This document shows positions 1-7,048 of a DNA stretch of 64,000 bases, in pieces. The translations under genes and the position numbers were made by a program. Under the pieces are notes generated by a model that was not told the DNA's origin, searched no databases, and saw nothing but the letters and a program-made list of their open reading frames with translations. How positions within the stretch are numbered: position 1 is the first letter of the stretch; every line of letters starts with the position of its first letter. Source of the stretch: a virus. The stretch lies in the IMG/VR virus record IMGVR_UViG_3300031578_004185, positions 1 to 64,000 of that record. One strand, given 5' to 3'.

Positions 1-20
1 GCACGAGGGGCTTGTGTAGG

Positions 21-113
21 GTGTAATCAAAGTGTAATCACCTGTAATCACCTTGAGGGATTTTGAGCCTGAGAATGGAGGTGGTGTAATCACTACTACT
101 AGAAGTGTAATCA
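21..113. repeat. Phased iteron-like repeats TGTAATCA
   Basis: TGTAATCA occurs five times (22-29, 33-40, 43-50, 85-92, 106-113), in four cases preceded by G. Start-to-start distances are 11, 10, 42 and 21, all close to multiples of the 10.5-bp helical turn, so bound proteins would sit on one face of the DNA. There is no ORF here. A replication-initiator or regulator binding array is the natural reading. Confidence 0.75.
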
Positions 114-155
114 CCCTGTTGACTGTATCGGTCTCCCTATTGACAAAGTGAGGGG

Positions 156-217
156 TGTGGGGGCGGCAGGATGCCCCCACAAACAAGGATAGCTCACTCT
201 ACTTAAAGGATGAGCTA
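156..217 (-). terminator. Two hairpins ending the leftward left-arm operon
   Basis: Downstream of the last leftward gene lies an inverted repeat with 7-bp arms TAGCTCA (190-196) and TGAGCTA (211-217). A second has 9-bp arms TGTGGGGGC (156-164) and GCCCCCACA (173-181). Neither is followed by a strong U-tract, so termination is likely but not certain. Confidence 0.4.
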
Positions 218-259
218 CCACTCAGGTTCTCGCTCGGCTGCGGTTTGCGAACTGTTCTC

Positions 260-418
260 CTAGTCTATCAGTGTTACCACATTATCCAGCATAACGCTAC
301 GGAGTCTTGGCCCCCCCGATCTCTTCTTGGCTTTCCGGGTAGCCCTACCCGGCTTCCTGCTGATAGTCCTCTTTACCTTGCTCTTCCGGTTGGCTTTTGC
401 TCTCTCAGACTTTGCCAT
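260..418 (-). CDS. Very basic 52-residue protein
   Basis: Starts MAKSERAKANRKSKVKR and is dominated by Lys and Arg. An AGGAGGG ribosome binding site precedes the ATG. It is the last gene of a leftward operon of ten tiny basic proteins. Composition suggests nucleic-acid binding or condensation, but no family is recognised. A similarly lysine-rich 48-residue protein lies at 27641-27787. Confidence 0.65.
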   Translation of the reverse strand: MAKSERAKANRKSKVKRTISRKPGRATRKAKKRSGGPRLRSVMLDNVVTLID

Positions 419-451
419 CTTACCCTCCTGTTGGTCGCTACTGGCTCCCGG

Positions 452-601
452 TCATGGTCTCGGGTACGGTGACGCAGTGGGGATATTGTTTATTAGCACA
501 CCTACGCCGCCTCTCTGCTCCTCCCGCCGGTTGCGCAGGTGTGGCTTAGCTCTGGTGTTCTTCTTGCCTCGTTTGCTTGTGTATCCCTTTACGCTTGGCA
601 T
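452..601 (-). CDS. Basic 49-residue protein, unknown
   Basis: Starts MPSVKGYTSKRGKKN after a clear AGGAGGAG site. The N-terminal half is Lys/Arg-rich; the C-terminal half is neutral and proline-rich. No family recognised. Its place within the left operon and its composition suggest a nucleic-acid-binding accessory protein. Confidence 0.6.
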   Translation of the reverse strand: MPSVKGYTSKRGKKNTRAKPHLRNRREEQRGGVGVLINNIPTASPYPRP

Positions 602-635
602 TTTATTGTCTCCTCCTGTTCCTTAATCTCTGGGG

Positions 636-824
636 TTAGTATAGCCTCGTTACGGTTACCCCCCAGATGCGCCCGTACCGCTTTTGCGTTATGCTCTTTG
701 CTTCGTCCTTGCTTGTTGCCGCTACTCTCTGGCTTGTTGATGATATGATATGGCCACCCTTCTTGTAGTGGAGGAACCATACCAGGTAGGTGTGCGTCTT
801 CTTCTTTCTGACTGCCGTCGCCAT
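636..824 (-). CDS. Small basic protein, possible member of the tiny-paralogue family
   Basis: 62 residues, start MATAVRKKKTHTY, good AGGAGGT site. It has an aromatic/basic strand, then a helix-like stretch with ATSKDEAKSITQKR, then a terminal strand. This roughly follows the beta-helix-beta pattern seen in many other tiny proteins here. Function unknown. Confidence 0.6.
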   Translation of the reverse strand: MATAVRKKKTHTYLVWFLHYKKGGHIISSTSQRVAATSKDEAKSITQKRYGRIWGVTVTRLY

Positions 825-851
825 TATCTCTTACCTCCTAGTCCTCGTGCC

Positions 852-1013
852 CTAAACAACAAAGACAGTATAGTGACCGCCGCTCTTTACGATGGCCCGG
901 TGCCCAGGCTTAATGTACCGGACAGCCAACCCCCGTGCCTCCTTCTCTGACCTAGCAGATGCGACCTTTACCCCGCCGAACGGTGGGCTACTTCGGATTA
1001 CCAGTTTTGCCAT
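852..1013 (-). CDS. Tiny paralogue-family protein
   Basis: 53 residues (MAKLVIRSSPPFGGVKV...), preceded by a GGAGGGGG site. The layout is a short strand, a helix with SEKEARGLAVRYI, then HRAIVKSGGHYTVFVV. This is the same plan as about a dozen proteins in this window (strand, Glu/Ala/Lys/Arg helix, VRIV-type strand, aromatic strand). Probably nucleic-acid binding, by composition only. Confidence 0.65.
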   Translation of the reverse strand: MAKLVIRSSPPFGGVKVASARSEKEARGLAVRYIKPGHRAIVKSGGHYTVFVV

Positions 1014-1032
1014 TATCTTTTACCCCCTCCAA

Positions 1033-1242
1033 CTACAGATTCTTGGGGACGTTCCTTATAGGTGTCCCGATGTAGGACTCGTACTTGCGATGTACCTTCA
1101 GTATTGCTGGCTTGGTTTTCCTCATAGCAAGGGTAGTCACGTACGAGTTTTTACCCGAGCCTACTTCGCCAAACACATAGTATATCCCTTGCGGGTTGCG
1201 CATCCAAGATACCTTATTCAGTTGCCTCCGGTCTGTCTTCAT
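1033..1242 (-). CDS. Small basic protein, unknown
   Basis: 69 residues, start MKTDRRQLNKVSW. The start overlaps the end of the upstream gene by one base and has a GGAGGGG site. GEVGSGKNS looks like part of a P-loop, but the protein is too short for an NTPase. It is more likely another small basic protein with a terminal strand region. Confidence 0.6.
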   Translation of the reverse strand: MKTDRRQLNKVSWMRNPQGIYYVFGEVGSGKNSYVTTLAMRKTKPAILKVHRKYESYIGTPIRNVPKNL

Positions 1243-1532
1243 TATCCCCTCCGTTTCTTCGCTACTCTTTTGAGTGTATAATCTAAGTACCTAGAACCTT
1301 TACCCGCCGCCTCGCGTGTCCTTATCTCGCTGACCCACACGGTGATTGGTCCTCTTAGTAAGGTTTGCACTACCGCGACGTGGAATGACCCTAGCTGTTG
1401 CTTGGCGTGGTTTCTGGCTCGTGATACCGAGCCGTAGCCGAATACACCCGATACCGACCAGCCGTACCCGATTCTCGGCAGGTACGATGGTGGAGATTGC
1501 CGATGTAATCTCTCTCTGGTGACGCGGTTCAT
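1242..1532 (-). CDS. Basic 96-residue protein, unknown
   Basis: MNRVTRERLHRQS start, GGAGG site, four-base overlap with the zinc ribbon gene upstream. It has a Gly/Ser/Tyr-rich middle and a strongly basic C-terminus (LKRVAKKRRG). The segment SRARNHAKQQLGSFHVAVV resembles the helix-strand part of the tiny-paralogue family. Confidence 0.6.
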   Translation of the reverse strand: MNRVTRERLHRQSPPSYLPRIGYGWSVSGVFGYGSVSRARNHAKQQLGSFHVAVVQTLLRGPITVWVSEIRTREAAGKGSRYLDYTLKRVAKKRRG

Positions 1533-1717
1533 GGTTTTGTCCTCCGTCTTCTCTGCATCCCGACCGGGAGTATCGTTACGGTATCACACTTCTTACAGCG
1601 ATACCTCTGCTTCCCGTGTACAAAGCCATCCTTGAACAGCTGTGTGGATTTGCACTTGGGGCAACGGTATCCTGCGGTGTTTCTCCAGGCGTCTGTGTAT
1701 CTTCCTGTGCGTGTCAT
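1529..1717 (-). CDS. Zinc ribbon protein, paralogue of 53673-53834
   Basis: 62 residues beginning MTRTGRYTDAW; GAGGGTG precedes this ATG, whereas in-frame upstream ATGs lack a site. Two CxxC knuckles (CPKC and CKKC) lie about 20 residues apart in YRCPKCKSTQLFKDGF and QRYRCKKCDTVTILP. The small protein at 53673-53834 has the same signature. The fold is a typical single zinc ribbon, as in transposase N-termini and transcription factors. Probably binds nucleic acid. Confidence 0.8.
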   Translation of the reverse strand: MTRTGRYTDAWRNTAGYRCPKCKSTQLFKDGFVHGKQRYRCKKCDTVTILPVGMQRRRRTKP

Positions 1718-1728
1718 TTTTTCACCCT

Positions 1729-1866
1729 CTACAAGTGCTTCAGCACCTTTTTTGCTATTTCCCGCATAGTGGTTACTCCGTACTTTCTTACGAAGAAGCG
1801 GAGAGTTGTCTCTGGGCGGGTTGCCCACTCTCCTTGCACTCTCTGTTTCGGTGTTCTCACAGTCAT
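1729..1866 (-). CDS. 45-residue basic protein, unknown
   Basis: Starts MTVRTPKQRVQGEW after an AGGAGGT site. The frame is open further upstream, but only this ATG has a site. The C-terminal helix-like stretch YGVTTMREIAKKVLKHL is amphipathic. Function unknown. Confidence 0.55.
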   Translation of the reverse strand: MTVRTPKQRVQGEWATRPETTLRFFVRKYGVTTMREIAKKVLKHL

Positions 1867-1901
1867 CTTCTTATCTACCTCCTGCTGGTTCTGTCTAGGG
1901 T

Positions 1902-2084
1902 TTATCCTTTCCTCTCCCCCGCTGCCCATCGCCCATCGGGTAGCTGTTTTACCGTTGTCAGATACGAGCGGTGAAGCATGCCATACCTCTTGCTTCTTTT
2001 TGTTTGTGCTTCTCTTTCCGACTCAGCTACTGCGAAGATAGTATATCTGTGTCCTCGGTAATTGAATGTCTTAGGTTTGAACAT
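1902..2084 (-). CDS. Tiny paralogue-family protein
   Basis: 60 residues, strong AGGAGGT site. It contains FNYRGHRYTIFAV, then the helix AESEREAQTKRSKRYG, then LTTVKQLPDGRWA. The opening strand pattern G-H/K-x-Y-x-(I/L/V) and the following Glu/Ala/Lys/Arg helix are the hallmark of the paralogous family spread over both arms. Function unknown. Confidence 0.75.
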   Translation of the reverse strand: MFKPKTFNYRGHRYTIFAVAESEREAQTKRSKRYGMLHRSYLTTVKQLPDGRWAAGERKG

Positions 2085-2097
2085 GTAGTTGTACCTC

Positions 2098-2205
2098 CTA
2101 TTTCGCTTTATAAGGTTTCCCTATCGGACCTCGTCCTTTACCTCTGGCGAGACCTCTACCCTTGCCCTTACTCCTGATTTTCATTCCCGGTGTTTTACAC
2201 GCCAT
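2098..2205 (-). CDS. 35-residue Gly/Lys/Arg-rich protein
   Basis: MACKTPGMKIRSKGKGRG start, AGGAGA site. First gene of the leftward operon, about 22 bases after the predicted transcription start. It resembles the 35-residue protein at 55781-55888 in length and Gly/Lys/Arg composition. Probably nucleic-acid binding. Confidence 0.6.
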   Translation of the reverse strand: MACKTPGMKIRSKGKGRGLARGKGRGPIGKPYKAK

Positions 2206-2233
2206 TGTGTTCTCCTATCTGTTGTTACCAACT

Positions 2234-2262
2234 ACCATACCATACATTCCCACTTTTGTCAA
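2234..2262 (-). promoter_or_regulatory. Sigma70-type promoter of the left operon
   Basis: Read leftward: TTGACA (2262-2257), 17 bases, TATGGT (2239-2234). It is back-to-back with the rightward promoter at 2293-2321, so the 90-bp interval is a divergent control region. Confidence 0.85.
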
Positions 2263-2292
2263 TACCCAAACCACACATTATCGCCGGGGGTA

Positions 2293-2321
2293 TTGACAGG
2301 GGCAACCTGATATGATATGAT
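2293..2321 (+). promoter_or_regulatory. Sigma70-type promoter, leaderless
   Basis: TTGACA (2293-2298), 17 bases, TATGAT (2316-2321). The ATG of the next gene begins seven bases after the -10 box, exactly where transcription should start. The mRNA is therefore probably leaderless. Confidence 0.85.
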
Positions 2322-2327
2322 ACGAAT

Positions 2328-2489
2328 ATGGCAAAGTTGAAAAGGCAGACTGGAATGCGGTGTCCTGAGTGCGGCGCACCTGTGGTTAAGGCGGGCTGGC
2401 AGAAGACCAACCGCAAGGGGGATAGGAAGCAGATGTATGTCTGTACTCAGTGCGGGAGACGAACAGTGAATCCGAGGGAGGATAAGTGA
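2328..2489 (+). CDS. Zinc ribbon protein
   Basis: 53 residues, MAKLKRQTGMRCPECGAPVV..., with CPEC and CTQC knuckles about 27 residues apart and a basic linker. It has no ribosome binding site; the ATG lies at the predicted +1. As the first gene of the rightward replication operon it could be an early regulator. Fold and zinc binding are clear from the cysteines; the target is unknown. Confidence 0.8.
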   Translation: MAKLKRQTGMRCPECGAPVVKAGWQKTNRKGDRKQMYVCTQCGRRTVNPREDK

Positions 2490-2505
2490 TGGAGGAGATA
2501 AGTAG

Positions 2506-2655
2506 ATGAGACCATTCTTCTATTATGGCCGGACCCAGCTATCCCGTGTCTGCATTGGCATTGAGTTTATTGGAGGGAACGGCAAGTACGGTTTAATGCT
2601 ATCTTTTCTGTGGTGGTTCATACTGCCCGGAATGGAGGCGACAAGTGTCGTTTAG
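2506..2655 (+). CDS. 49-residue hydrophobic protein, unknown
   Basis: GGAGGAG site, start MRPFFYYGRTQLSRV. It has a C-terminal hydrophobic stretch GLMLSFLWWFILPG that could enter a membrane. Its end overlaps the GTG of the next gene by 11 bases, suggesting translational coupling. Confidence 0.55.
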   Translation: MRPFFYYGRTQLSRVCIGIEFIGGNGKYGLMLSFLWWFILPGMEATSVV

Positions 2656-3238
2656 ACGGACATCCAAGACCCTACGGGCTCGTCGCTACTGGGACTTGCG
2701 CGGTAAACATTTTACTCCAGTTGAGAGCCGGGAGTTCTCCAAGCTGACTCGCAAGTACCCGGCGCTACAACGCCTTATTGCGTCCCGTACAGCACTGTGG
2801 GCTGGGTTCGTCCAAGAGTGCCAGCGCAAGGGGTGGGAGACCGAGCATAGACGATTCACTGAGTGGCGGACGAAAGTAGTCGGCTTTTACGGGAGGCAAC
2901 GAGCCAAGCGGAAGAGGGATAAAGACACAGGGTTGACGGTAGAGACGCTGGCTAACTGGATAGTGAAGAAGGACGTTCATGGCAGGGAGTATAGAGTCCC
3001 CAAGATAAGTCCGTGGGAGTGGTATGATTGGGTATTCCAGCGGCTGCCGGAGGAACTGAAATGGGATACGCCCAGAGGACATAGAACGAAACAACCTGAC
3101 GTGGAAGTGGACAAGATACAGACGAGGCGTTGGGTGGAGGACTTGAAGAAGTCTATAGAGCGAACCACCGATGAGCGGGAACAGGCGAGGTTCCGGCAAC
3201 AGATAAAGAACTTGGAAGGTAGTTTGAGAAAGAGATGA
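2645..3238 (+). CDS. Basic 197-residue protein; candidate terminal protein
   Basis: GTG start with a GGAGG site eight bases upstream. It is strongly basic throughout, rich in Arg, Lys and Trp, with a Glu/Arg/Lys-rich C-terminal helix (SIERTTDEREQARFRQQI). It lies two genes before a family B polymerase of the protein-primed type, to which phi29-like viruses couple a basic terminal protein of about 200-270 residues encoded next to the polymerase. The role is inferred from position and composition only. No priming Ser/Thr/Tyr can be assigned, and no homology is recognised. Confidence 0.5.
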   Translation: MSFRRTSKTLRARRYWDLRGKHFTPVESREFSKLTRKYPALQRLIASRTALWAGFVQECQRKGWETEHRRFTEWRTKVVGFYGRQRAKRKRDKDTGLTVETLANWIVKKDVHGREYRVPKISPWEWYDWVFQRLPEELKWDTPRGHRTKQPDVEVDKIQTRRWVEDLKKSIERTTDEREQARFRQQIKNLEGSLRKR

Positions 3239-3753
3239 GTGTGTCATTTAGTCGCGTCTGGGCTATGCCCAATCGCTGGACGTTCCGTATCAAGCCTATT
3301 GCCGAGCTCCTGTCTAGATACGTTGGTAATGGTAAGGGCTGGGTAGACCCGTTTGCTGGAATGAGTAGTCCTGCTGAGACCACTAACGACCTTAACCCGA
3401 AGGTGAACGCGCAGTGGCATCTGGATGCCTTGGACTTCCTGCGGATACTTCCTGTAGATTCCTATAAAGGCTTGTTGTTCGACCCACCCTATAGCCCCCG
3501 CCAAGTTAAGGAGTGTTACGACTCTGTGGGGAGGCACATGGAGCAAGATGATGCCCTTCTTGGTTACAAGAGAGGTCTCTACAAAGAGCAAATCAATCGC
3601 ATTCTACCCCTCGGCGCCATCGTTATCTCTTGCGGGTGGAACTCGGTCGGTATGGGCAAGAAGATGGGGTTCGAGGTTGTTGAGGGCTTGTTAGTCTGTC
3701 ACGGGTCTGATCACAACGATACTATCGTTACCGTCGAGGTCAGAGTGCGATGA
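3235..3753 (+). CDS. Phage-type adenine/cytosine-N4 DNA methyltransferase
   Basis: 172 residues, start overlapping the upstream stop (ATGA). Motif I is WVDPFAG (residues 37-42) and the catalytic motif IV is LFDPPYSPRQV (DPPY at 83-86). The order I then IV and the DPPY tetrad mark an amino-methyltransferase using S-adenosylmethionine. It is short, with little room for a target-recognition domain. It probably protects element DNA from host restriction or marks it for replication. Overlaps the polymerase gene by four bases. Confidence 0.8.
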   Translation: MSVSFSRVWAMPNRWTFRIKPIAELLSRYVGNGKGWVDPFAGMSSPAETTNDLNPKVNAQWHLDALDFLRILPVDSYKGLLFDPPYSPRQVKECYDSVGRHMEQDDALLGYKRGLYKEQINRILPLGAIVISCGWNSVGMGKKMGFEVVEGLLVCHGSDHNDTIVTVEVRVR

Positions 3754-5339
3754 CCTCCATCACCGCCTACGAGATATGGACGGACGACTCTGGTGTCGTC
3801 GGTATCCGTAATACCCAAGGCAAACTCTGCATATCCTTCGACCCCGCCGACCTGCTAGAATTTCTCCGTTACTCTTCCAAGAAAACAGTGCGGGTTTTCT
3901 GGGATCTTGATGCATCTATCGCGTCAGTCCTTAAAACCCTCTCAAAATCGGTTCTGGTGCGTCTGGTGGCGTTTGACGACGACCTTTCGGTGTCGGGGCA
4001 CCAGCTCTACTACCTGCCCGACCGGATGTTCCGTGTTGGCCGTTCTCGTTACTACTCTATTAGACAATTCTGGCCAACCTCTGAGCCGACTCCTGGAACC
4101 CTTGAAGAAGTCCAAGCTAAGGCAGACGAACTAGCCGAGACTCTCACCGATTGCGGCATGGGCGACTTCACCCGCTTGGTATCCCCCATATCCGTGTTCG
4201 AGGAGACCGAGCTGGGGCAACAGACCTATAACTCTATTCCTAAGGGCTACGAGATACCGCCGTCCTGCTTCGAGTGCTTGGAATATGCGTCCAAGTGTGA
4301 TAAACGAGAGTGGGTATCAGCATACCAGCTCGGTCATTGGGTAGGGGGCGAGATCTGGGACTACGACGTGAACTCGATGTACCCTTCCGTAGCATCCAAC
4401 TTGTTCAATTTACACGAGATGGAGATGTGGAAGTCGGACAAGTTCGGGTCCCGAGAGCAGGGTGCTTACTACGGTTTCCTGCGAGGACGCCTCTACCTTG
4501 ACCCGTCCTCACCGACTATTCACTGCTCCCCTATTATTGCTGATCTTGAGCGGCTCCCCGGCAACCCCGCCGGAGACTTCGGGGACGACTACCCTCTCAC
4601 TCTGGACGAACTTCGCCTTATCCAGCGCAACGGCTGGGGGGAGTTCCGTATGAAAGACGGCTGGTTCTTGAAACCTTACGCTGGTGTCCGCCCTACCAGA
4701 CCCTTCAAGGAGATTATGGATCATCTCTACCAACAACGCTATAAGTCCGAGCTGGTTAGTTCTATTATAAAGGGTGTCGCTAATCAGCTAATCGGGAAAC
4801 TCATTGAGACCCGCGTAGATGGTGATTATGGTAAGTTGAGAAACGATATTTACCACGCTTTAATATTGTCCCAGGCGAGAGTAAAAGTAGCCGAGTTCCT
4901 ACTCAATAACGATGTCCAGAAGGACGAGCTGGTAGCCGTGCAGACTGATGGTGTCCGTATGACCAAGTTCGTTCCGGTGAAGGGCAACGGTATGGGGAGT
5001 TGGCGGTGTAATGGAAGCCAAAGCACAATTGTCGCTTCGCCTTACCGAGTTTTCTGTGGTGACAAGAAGCCTGGTCATTTGACTCATGATATGCTTGTGT
5101 CGATGATACAGGAACATCCTCTCTCAAAATACTATGGAACAAACGTCAAGCATCGTTTAACTTTGCGCCAAGCACTTCAGATAGGAGATATAGCGTTAGT
5201 TGGTACAATTGATAACTTACCTGCACATATTGATTTACTGGCGCTCACTCGCGAGCAAAACAGGAACTTTTCTCGTTTCCCCCAAACTGGCTCAAGTCTA
5301 CTTAGCAACCAGTACCAATCCACCCCAATAATTCTTTAG
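3750..5339 (+). CDS. Family B DNA polymerase, phi29/protein-primed-like
   Basis: 529 residues, slightly shorter than phi29 polymerase (575). Motif A is WDYDVNSMYPSVA (residues 203-215, metal-binding Asp204/206). Motif B is KGVANQLIGK (341-350). Motif C is VAVQTDGVR (Asp400) rather than the usual DTDS. The N-terminal 200 residues show no clear ExoI DxE; VFWDLDAS (49-56) is the nearest acidic motif, so proofreading may be degenerate. A second copy of the last 60 residues lies at 6816-7004. The upstream basic protein is the terminal-protein candidate. The polymerase assignment is firm; protein priming is inferred. Confidence 0.88.
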   Translation: MTSITAYEIWTDDSGVVGIRNTQGKLCISFDPADLLEFLRYSSKKTVRVFWDLDASIASVLKTLSKSVLVRLVAFDDDLSVSGHQLYYLPDRMFRVGRSRYYSIRQFWPTSEPTPGTLEEVQAKADELAETLTDCGMGDFTRLVSPISVFEETELGQQTYNSIPKGYEIPPSCFECLEYASKCDKREWVSAYQLGHWVGGEIWDYDVNSMYPSVASNLFNLHEMEMWKSDKFGSREQGAYYGFLRGRLYLDPSSPTIHCSPIIADLERLPGNPAGDFGDDYPLTLDELRLIQRNGWGEFRMKDGWFLKPYAGVRPTRPFKEIMDHLYQQRYKSELVSSIIKGVANQLIGKLIETRVDGDYGKLRNDIYHALILSQARVKVAEFLLNNDVQKDELVAVQTDGVRMTKFVPVKGNGMGSWRCNGSQSTIVASPYRVFCGDKKPGHLTHDMLVSMIQEHPLSKYYGTNVKHRLTLRQALQIGDIALVGTIDNLPAHIDLLALTREQNRNFSRFPQTGSSLLSNQYQSTPIIL

Positions 5340-5358
5340 AAAAATCTTTGGTTACCCC

Positions 5359-5387
5359 TTGACAAATGTTCAGTAGTATGCTATGCT
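5359..5387 (+). promoter_or_regulatory. Sigma70-type promoter, leaderless HTH gene
   Basis: TTGACA (5359-5364), 17 bases, TATGCT (5382-5387). The HTH gene's ATG starts seven bases after the -10 box with no ribosome binding site, implying a leaderless transcript. Confidence 0.85.
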
Positions 5388-5393
5388 ATTTGT

Positions 5394-5561
5394 ATGGACA
5401 TTAAAGAGGTTCGCAAGCAGTTGGGAATGACTTCTCAGGACTTGGCTGTAGTTCTCGGTGTATCTGTTGCTACTGTGAGTCGCTGGGAGACCGGGAAGCA
5501 CAAGCCTTCCAAGTTGGCTCTGTTGCGTCTGAAGGAGTTGATCGACAAAATGAAAACTTGA
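5394..5561 (+). CDS. XRE-type helix-turn-helix regulator, copy 1
   Basis: 55 residues, a minimal Cro/C1-type HTH. MTSQDLAVVLGVSVATVSRW carries the scaffold-recognition helix pair, followed by ETGKHKPSKLALLRL. It probably binds operators near its own promoter. A diverged second copy is at 7049-7228, each directly downstream of a copy of the polymerase C-terminus. Confidence 0.85.
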   Translation: MDIKEVRKQLGMTSQDLAVVLGVSVATVSRWETGKHKPSKLALLRLKELIDKMKT

Positions 5562-5628
5562 TGGTTGCCGTGACTTGATTTCGTGTGGCTTGAGGTTCCT
5601 TGTATTCAATCGGTTTTTATTAAGCTAA
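5556..5628 (+). repeat. Repeated leader element, copy 1
   Basis: Begins ACTTGATGGTTG (5556-5567) and ends TTAAGCTAA (5620-5628), overlapping the end of the HTH gene. The same two boxes at almost the same spacing (64 versus 65 bases) recur at 6286-6359. Both copies lie just before a gene with its own ribosome binding site. Confidence 0.65.
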
Positions 5629-5657
5629 ATTAAGCAAAAAGTAGAAGGAGGCATTTT

Positions 5658-6275
5658 ATGCCAACAGCAATACCAGTATATTTTTGGGAAGCCGAAGTCG
5701 AGGTTGAAACAAATGACTTAGCCTTTTCTCCACAGACTAATACCGAAGGTCGAGGGGCATTGGCGAAGCGGATATTCACAGCAGACTGGCTCCACGATGG
5801 TCAGGTCTGGTTCAGTCCGTCCAAGAGGCTAGGAGGGTGGCTGAAGTCGCAGTTGCCACTGGCTAGGTCAACCTATGCTAACCAGATGGCTGCGGTCAAG
5901 GTCTTCCCCGCAGATGGTGATGGGGAGTATGTCCTTATTGCCGAAGTGAGCGAGTTGGTTGGAGGCAATAATCCTCTACCTATGGCTCATGTGCTACCGA
6001 AGGGGTTGTCGTGTCCTTACTGGACATATATTAACGTCCCACAGGAGCGTGGGACTGGGACGAGGGTTGCCCCAACTTATTGGTATGAGTTGCATAAACC
6101 CGTTGTCCACCGAGTCCGCATCCTGAGCTTTGCTAGGGGCATTAGCCCTGAGATTGTGAAAGAGGCCCTGAGCAAGCTGGGCAGAGCTACCGGGATTGGC
6201 GATAAACATAGTGTTGGGAAGGGCAGATTCAAGTTGGTGAAGTTTGAATATAAGCAAGAGAAATTGGCACTTTAG
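5658..6275 (+). CDS. 205-residue protein with Gly-rich C-terminal motif, unknown
   Basis: GGAGG site before the ATG. The C-terminal segment LGRATGIGDKHSVGKGRFKL resembles the glycine-rich loop ending ferredoxin-like/RAMP-type and some phage nucleic-acid-binding proteins. That resemblance is from memory of the motif style and is weak. It sits in an accessory block between two copies of the polymerase tail, beside a nuclease-like gene. Confidence 0.6.
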   Translation: MPTAIPVYFWEAEVEVETNDLAFSPQTNTEGRGALAKRIFTADWLHDGQVWFSPSKRLGGWLKSQLPLARSTYANQMAAVKVFPADGDGEYVLIAEVSELVGGNNPLPMAHVLPKGLSCPYWTYINVPQERGTGTRVAPTYWYELHKPVVHRVRILSFARGISPEIVKEALSKLGRATGIGDKHSVGKGRFKLVKFEYKQEKLAL

Positions 6276-6285
6276 GATACTTGAG

Positions 6286-6359
6286 ACTTGATGGTTGAGT
6301 GTGGTACGCAGTTCAGTGTCGCGTGTCTCCTTGGATTGTACTGGGTTGTGTTAAGCTAA
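6286..6359 (+). repeat. Repeated leader element, copy 2
   Basis: ACTTGATGGTTG (6286-6297) and TTAAGCTAA (6351-6359) match the element at 5556-5628 in order and spacing. The sequence between the boxes is only partly similar. It precedes the ATG at 6383. Confidence 0.65.
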
Positions 6360-6382
6360 GCAAAATATTACCGAGGTTGGAA

Positions 6383-6808
6383 ATGACGGAAAACGAGATA
6401 AACGAGAAGGTCAAAGAGTGGTTGACTAGCCAAGGGTACGTCTATAAGGGTGTCCTAAATGCCAAGCCTAAAGAGGGTGCTAATCCGAATGGCTATGGTC
6501 AAGTAGCAGTCCCCGACGGAACTAGGGATGTTCTTATTGACCATACCGGACACAAAGATAGACCTGTTGACCTTATTTGGATAGAAGCTAAAGGTTCAGG
6601 CATCGGATTGTCTATGCTCCTTCAGGGGTTCGCCAGAGTTGGCTACGCCGTTTATCATGGGGGCGGGCGAGGGTTACTTGCCTGTCCTGCTACCGAGTTT
6701 GATACGATGTTCGCCCAAAGGGATTTTCTGAAGGCTATCGGAGTCGCCAGTGAGAGGTCTTTGGGACTGCTGGATGGAGAGTCCGGGAGAGTTGAGTGGC
6801 TGACCTAA
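6383..6808 (+). CDS. PD-(D/E)xK-like protein, possible nuclease
   Basis: 141 residues from MTENEINEKVKEWL; GAGGTTGG precedes this ATG, and the frame is open upstream without a site. The acidic helix is followed by TRDVLIDH and VDLIWIEAKGSG, which matches the D...(E)xK arrangement of restriction-like nucleases (IEAK as the ExK element). A C-terminal LLQGFARVGYAVYHGG segment follows. It may cut or bind DNA. The family is not certain, and a catalytically dead fold is possible. Confidence 0.55.
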   Translation: MTENEINEKVKEWLTSQGYVYKGVLNAKPKEGANPNGYGQVAVPDGTRDVLIDHTGHKDRPVDLIWIEAKGSGIGLSMLLQGFARVGYAVYHGGGRGLLACPATEFDTMFAQRDFLKAIGVASERSLGLLDGESGRVEWLT

Positions 6809-6815
6809 GCAACTT

Positions 6816-7004
6816 ATGGGAGTTACACTGAGACAGGCGATCCAGCAGGGGGACGTCAGCAAAGTGGGGGAGCTGGACGATCTACCTGCTCACTTGGATC
6901 TGATAGGGATTACTAGGGAGCAGAACAGGTACTTCCCGAAGCTCCCTAAGACAGGTAGGGCGTTGCTGAACGGGAGGTACCAGTCGAAGGCAGTAGTCCT
7001 CTAG
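6816..7004 (+). pseudogene. Second copy of the DNA polymerase B C-terminal region
   Basis: 62 residues, starting at TLRQAIQQGD after MGV. By hand alignment, about 33 of 59 residues are identical to the last 59 residues of the polymerase encoded at 3750-5339. There is no convincing ribosome binding site. It may be a remnant left by recombination with a related element, or a stand-alone small protein retained after duplication. It ends with a stop at the same point as the full polymerase and is followed, like it, by a promoter and an HTH gene. Confidence 0.75.
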
Positions 7005-7009
7005 GGGTA

Positions 7010-7038
7010 TTGACAAACACTAAAGCCTGTGATAAGGT
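7010..7038 (+). promoter_or_regulatory. Promoter of HTH copy 2
   Basis: TTGACA (7010-7015), 17 bases, TAAGGT (7033-7038), a weaker -10 box. The ATG is about four bases from the predicted start of transcription, again nearly leaderless. Confidence 0.7.
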
Positions 7039-7048
7039 GGTAGGTAGC

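Noticed and set aside
140-145. TTGACA as a rightward promoter at the left edge
   Set aside because: The bases 17 to 18 further on are G-rich (GCGGCA region) and no rightward gene follows.
1033-1242. P-loop NTPase suggested by GEVGSGKNS
   Set aside because: 69 residues is far too short, and no Walker B or core strands are present.
1529-1717. InsA-like zinc ribbons as parts of insertion sequences
   Set aside because: No transposase catalytic gene, terminal inverted repeats or target duplications accompany any of the ribbon genes.
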